Below are positions 44,201 to 50,200 of a DNA stretch of 64,000 nt, one piece after another. The stretch spans positions 62,001-126,000 of the forward strand of contig NZ_JAHTKP010000019.1 in the NCBI RefSeq assembly GCF_019192735.1, read 5' to 3'. Below the pieces are notes generated by a model, which did not search any database, had not been told where the DNA came from, and saw nothing but the letters and a program-made list of their open reading frames with translations. Origin of the DNA: Kitasatospora aureofaciens. GTDB taxonomy: Bacteria; Actinomycetota; Actinomycetes; Streptomycetales; Streptomycetaceae. The position numbers and the translations under genes were made by a program. Each line of letters starts with the position of its first letter. Positions within the stretch are counted from its first letter, which is position 1.

Positions 44201-47200
44201 GCAGCGCGGAGATTCCGCCGCTGTGGCGGACCCTGGTCACCGCCGGGACCGGCCGGCGGACCGCCGCCTCGGGCGCCGGCGGCGCGGACTCGCTGCACCA
44301 GCAGCTGGCCGGGCTGTCCGAGCAGGACCGGATGCGGCTGCTCACCGACCTGGTCCGGACGCACGTGGCCGCCGTCCTGGGGCACACCTCCGCCGACGCC
44401 GTCGAGCCGGGCCGGGCCTTCTCCGACCTGGGCTTCGACTCGCTCACCGCGGTGGAACTGCGCAACCGCCTCGGCACCGCGACCGGCCTGCGGCTGCCGG
44501 CCACCCTCGTCTTCGACTACCCCAACCCCGTCGCGCTCGCCGGTCACCTCCGGGCCCGGCTCGTGGGCGACGGCGAGCAGCCGGTGAGTCTCCTGCCGGT
44601 CCGCACGGCGGAGGCGGTCTCCGACGAGCCGATCGCGATCGTCGGCATGGCCTGCCGGCTCCCCGGCGACGTGAACGACCCCGACGAGTTCTGGCAGTTG
44701 CTCGCCACCGGGACGGACGCGGTCTCCCGCTTCCCGGACGACCGTGGCTGGGACGTGGACGGGCTCTACGACCCGGACCCCGAGAGTGTGGGCACCTCCT
44801 ACACCCGGGAGGGCGGATTCGTCGCGGACGCCGGCGGGTTCGACGCCGGGTTCTTCGGGATCAGCCCGCGCGAGGCGCTGGCGATGGACCCGCAGCAGCG
44901 GCAGTTGCTGGAGACGTCCTGGGAGGCGCTGGAGCGGGCCGGCACCGACCCGGGTTCGATGCGCGGCAGCCAGACCGGCGTCTTCGTCGGCGGGTTCGCG
45001 TCGGCCTACGGGCTCGGTCTGGCGACCGGGAGCGAGGGCGCGGAAGGGCACCTGACGACCGGCTTCGCCACGAGTGTGATGTCGGGCCGGGTGTCGTACG
45101 TGCTGGGTCTCGAAGGCCCGGCGGTGACGGTGGACACGGCGTGCTCGTCGTCCCTGGTCGCGCTGCATCTGGCCACCCAGGCGATCCGCGCCGGGGAGTG
45201 CTCGATGGCGCTCGCCGGCGGGGCCACGGTCATGGCCACCCCCGACGGGATCGTGGGGTTCAGCCAGCAGCGCGGCCTCGCGGAGGACGGGCGGTGCAAG
45301 GCGTTCTCCGCGCAGGCCGACGGGATGGGCTTCGCCGAGGGCGCCGGCATGGTGGTCCTGGAACGGCTGTCGGACGCGCTGCGCAACGGGCACAAGGTGC
45401 TCGCGGTGGTGCGCGGGTCGGCGGTGAACCAGGACGGTGCGTCGAACGGTCTGACGGCGCCGAACGGTCCGTCGCAGCAGCGGGTGATCAGGGCGGCGTT
45501 GGCCAACGCGCGCCTGTCGGCCGCCGATGTGGACGTGGTCGAGGCGCACGGGACGGGCACCACGCTGGGCGACCCGATCGAGGCGCAGGCGCTGCTGGCG
45601 ACGTACGGCCAGGAGCGGCCGGAGGACCGGCCGTTGTGGCTGGGCTCGGTGAAGTCCAACATCGGGCACACGCAGGCGGCTGCCGGTGTGGCGGGTGTGA
45701 TCAAGATGGTGCTGGCGTTGCAGCACCGGGAGCTGCCGAGGACGCTGCACGCGGACGAGCCGTCGCCGCACGTGGACTGGTCCGCCGGTGAGGTGGAGCT
45801 GCTGACGGAGGCGGTGCCGTGGCCGTCCGACGGCCGGGTGCGGCGAGCGGGCGTGTCCTCGTTCGGCATCAGCGGCACCAACGCCCATGTTCTGCTGGAG
45901 GAGGCACCGCCCGCCGAGGACGGCGCCGAGAAGGTCGAGCCGGCCGCTGGTCCGCTGGTGGTCGAGCCCGGTGGGGCCGAGGCCTGGGTGGTGTCGGGCC
46001 GGTCGGCTCAAGGCCTGACGGCTCAGGCGGAGCGGCTCCACGACTGGGTGACCGCCCGGCCGGAGTCGGCGCCGGCGGAGGTGGCGTGGTCGCTGGCGAC
46101 GACGCGGTCGGTGTTCGAGCACCGGGCGGTCGTGGTCGGTACCGACCGTGCTGAGCTGGTGTCGGGTCTGCAGAGTTTTGCTGCTGGTGTGCCTGCGGGT
46201 TCGGTGGTGTCGGGTGTGGCCCGGCCAGGTGCGCGGGTGGTGTTCGCCTTCGCGGGTCAGGGGTCGCAGTGGGTCGGCATGGGCCAGGAGTTGGCGCAGT
46301 CCAGCCCGGTGTTCGCGGCTCGGCTGGCCGAGTGTGAGGCGGCGCTGGCGCCGTATGTGGACTGGTCGCTGAGCGAGGTTCTCGCCGGCGCGCCGGGTGC
46401 GCCCGAGATGAAGGCTGCGGATGTTGTCCAGCCGGCGCTGTGGGCCGTGATGGTCTCGCTCGCGGCGGTCTGGGAGGCCGCGGGCGTCACGCCCGACGCT
46501 GTCGTGGGCCACTCGCAGGGCGAGATCGCCGCGGCCACGGTCGCCGGGATGCTCAGCATCGAGGACGGCGCCCGCGTGGTGGCCCTCCGCTCGCAGTCGC
46601 TGAAGGTGCTGGCCGGTCTCGGCGGGATGCTGTCGGTGAGCCGGTCGGCCGCCGCTGTTGAGGAACGTCTCCCGCGTTGGGGGGACCGCCTCTCGCTGGC
46701 AGCGGTCAACGGTCCGGCTGTGGTGGTGGTTTCGGGTGAGCCGGAGGCCCTGGAGGAGCTGAAGGCGGAGCTGGAGGCCGAGGGCGTCCGCGCCCGGATG
46801 GTCGCCGTGGACTACGCGTCGCACAGCGCTCAGGTCGACCGGCTGGAGGAGGAGATCACGTCCGTCCTGGCCGGGATCGCTCCCCGCCGGGGCCGCGTGC
46901 CGATGGTCTCCGCGATGACGGGGGAGACCCTGACGGGCGAGGAGCTGGACGCCGCCTACTGGTACGGAAGCCTGCGCGCGACGGTGCACTACGACCGCGC
47001 GGTGCGGACTTTGGCCGGTCAGGGCCACCAGCTGTTCGTGGAGGTCACGCCGCACCCGGTGCTGATGGGCGCGATGAACGACACCCTCGAAGAGGTCGCC
47101 CAGGAGGCGGGCCCGGGCATCACGCCCGCCGCCGTCTGCGGCACGCTGCGCCGCGACGAAGGCGGCGCGACCCGCCTGATCACCTCGCTCGCCGAGGCCT

Positions 47201-50200
47201 TCGTCCACGGCGCCGCCGTGAACTGGACGTCCGTCCTTCCGGCCGCCGAGCGGATCGAACTGCCGACCTACGCCTTCCAGCACGAGCGGTTCTGGCCGCG
47301 CGCGGCCGGACCGGCCACCGGCGGGGACGCGGTGTCGCTCGGCCTGGGCGCGGTCGGCCACCCGCTGCTGGGCGCGGCCGTCGAACTGGCCGGTGGCGCG
47401 GGAATGGTCTGCACGGGACGGCTGTCCGTGCGCACCCACCCGTGGCTGGCCGACCACGCGATCGGCGGGGCTGTGCTCCTGCCCGGTACGGCTTTCGTGG
47501 AGCTGGCCGTGCGCGCCGGCGACCAGGTGGGCTGCGGCTTCCTGGAGGAACTGACCCTCCAGGCACCGCTGGTCCTGCCGGCCGACGGCAGCGGGGTCCA
47601 GGTCCAGGTGGTCGTGGCCGAGGTGGACGCCGACGGGCGGCGCGGACTCGAGGTGTTCTCGCGTCCCGACGCGCAGCAGGAATGGGTCCAGCACGCCGGC
47701 GGTGTGGTCGCCCCTACCGAGGAAACCGCAGTGGCGGAGGAGGACTTCGCGGTCTGGCCTCCGCGCGGCGCCACGGCGGTGGACGTCACCGGCATGTACG
47801 AGGCCGCGGCCGAGGGGCCGTACGGCTACGGCCCGGCGTTCCAGGGGCTGCGGGCCGCCTGGCGCCGTGGCGAGGACGTCTTCGCCGAGGTGGCGCTCCC
47901 GGAGTCCGTGGCGCAGGACGCAGGGGCGTTCGGTCTGCATCCGGCGCTGCTGGACGCGGTGTTGCAGGCCAGTGCCCTGGCCGGCAGCGCCGACGAGCCG
48001 GGTCAGGTGCGGCTGCCGTTCGCCTGGACGGGCGTGGAGCTGCACGCCGGCGGGGCTTCGGTCCTGCGGGCCCGGCTGCGCCGTGACGCGCAGGGCGGCC
48101 TGACGCTGACGGCGGCGGACGCCACGGGCGCTCCCGTGGTGTCGGTGGCGTCGCTGATCACCCGCCCGGTGGCGGCCGATCAGCTCCAGTCCGCCGACTC
48201 GGCAGTGGCGGACGCCCTGTTCACCGTCGAGTGGGCCCCGATCGCCGGGGCGCAGGCACCGTCCGGGGACTGGGCGCTGATCGGCGCCGACCGGTTCGGT
48301 CTGGTCGATGCGCTGAGCGCCTCCGGCGTGTCGGTGCGCTCGTTCCCGGGTCTGGCCGACGTCGCCGCCGCCACCGAGGCGGGGGAGATCGAGCCCGCCA
48401 TGGTCCTGGCCTGCGCCGGTGACCAGCACGGTGGCAACGCGGCACAGGCCGCCACGCGGGCGACCGGCGAGGCCCTGGGCCTGGCCCAGGACTGGCTGGC
48501 CGAGGAACGGCTGGAGACGGCCCAGTTGGTCGTCGTCACCCGTGGCGGCGTGGCCGCCTCGCCTGGTGAGCGGGTCGCCGACCTGTCCGCCGCCGCCGTC
48601 TGGGGTCTGCTGCGCTCGGCGCAGTCGGAGAACCCGGGCCGGCTGGTCCTCGTGGACCTGCCCGCCACTGACGACCAGGCCGCCGCCGTCCTGCCAACGG
48701 CACTGGCCGCCGGCGAAGCGGAGGTGGCCATCCGTGGCGAGGTGGCCCACGGACGACGGCTGACGCGTCCATCCCGCTCCCTGGCGGCAGTTGAACAGTC
48801 GTCGGGCCCGCGGACCGCTCTGGTGACGGGTGGTACGGGCACGCTGGGTGGCCTCGTTGCCCGGCATCTGGTGACCACCGGGCGGGCCGACGGGCTGGTG
48901 CTGACGAGCCGTTCGGGTCCGGCGGCCGCCGATGTGGCCGTGCTGGCCGCGGGGTTGGCACAGCTGGGTGCGTCGGTGGACGTGGTCGCGTGTGACGCGG
49001 CGGACCGGGATGCGCTGGCCGCACTGCTCGCGGGTATCCCGGCCGAGCGTCCGCTCAAGTCCGTCGTCCACACGGCTGGTGTTCTCGACGACGGGACGAT
49101 CGCGTCGCTGACCCCGGAGCGGGTGGCCACCGTCATGGGGCCGAAGGCCGACGGTGCGTGGAACCTGCATGAGCTCACGCGGAACCTGGACCTGGAGCAC
49201 TTCGTCCTGTTCTCCTCGGCCGCGGCGACGTTCGGTGTCCCGGGCCAGGGCAACTACGTTGCGGCCAACGCGTTCCTGGACGCACTCGCGGCCGATCGCC
49301 GCGCCGCAGGCCTGCCCGGAACGTCGCTGGCCTGGGGCCTGTGGGCGAACGTCAGCGGCCTGACCGGGCAGCTCACCGACTCCGAGCGCTCCCGGATGAC
49401 CCGAAGCGGGACCACCGCGCTGAGCGCGGCCGAGGGCCTGGCCCTGATGGACCTGGCCCTCGCCCGGGACGAGGCGCTGCTGGTTGCGACCCGGCTGGAC
49501 CTGGCCGGACTGCGGTCCCAGGCGGCCCGCACCGGTGAGATCCCGCCGCTGTGGCGGGCGCTGGCCGGCCGGCCGGCCCGGCGGAGCGCCGCCTCCGGCG
49601 GGGCGGGCGCGGACTCGCTGCGGCAGCAACTCGCGGCGCTGCCCGCCGCGGACGGCGACCGGATGCTGCTGAACCTGGTGTGCGCACACGTCGCCGCCGT
49701 TCTGGGCCACGCCTCCGGCGACGCCATCGAGCCGGGCCGCGCCTTCAAGGAGCTGGGCTTCGACTCGCTCACCGCCGTCCAACTGCGCAACCGTCTCACC
49801 ACCGCGACCGGGCTGCGGCTGCCGGCCACGCTCGTTTTCGACTACCCCAACCCGGCCGCGCTCGCCGGTCACCTCCGCGGCCGGCTCGGCGGCGAGGCTG
49901 CCGTGGGCGCGGAGGTTCCGGTCCCGGTCGGGGCCGCGGCCCACGACGAGCCGATCGCGATCGTCGGGATGAGCTGCCGGTTCCCGGGCGGTGTGACCGG
50001 TCCCGAGGACCTCTGGCGCATGCTCGCCGACGGGCAGGACGCGATAGCGGCGTTCCCCGACGATCGCGGCTGGGACCTGGAGGCCCTGTACGACCCGGAC
50101 GCCGCTCACACCGGCACCTCGTACACCCAGGCCGGCGGGTTCGTGGAGGAGGCCAGCGGGTTCGACGCCGGCTTCTTCGAGATCAGCCCGCGCGAGGCGC

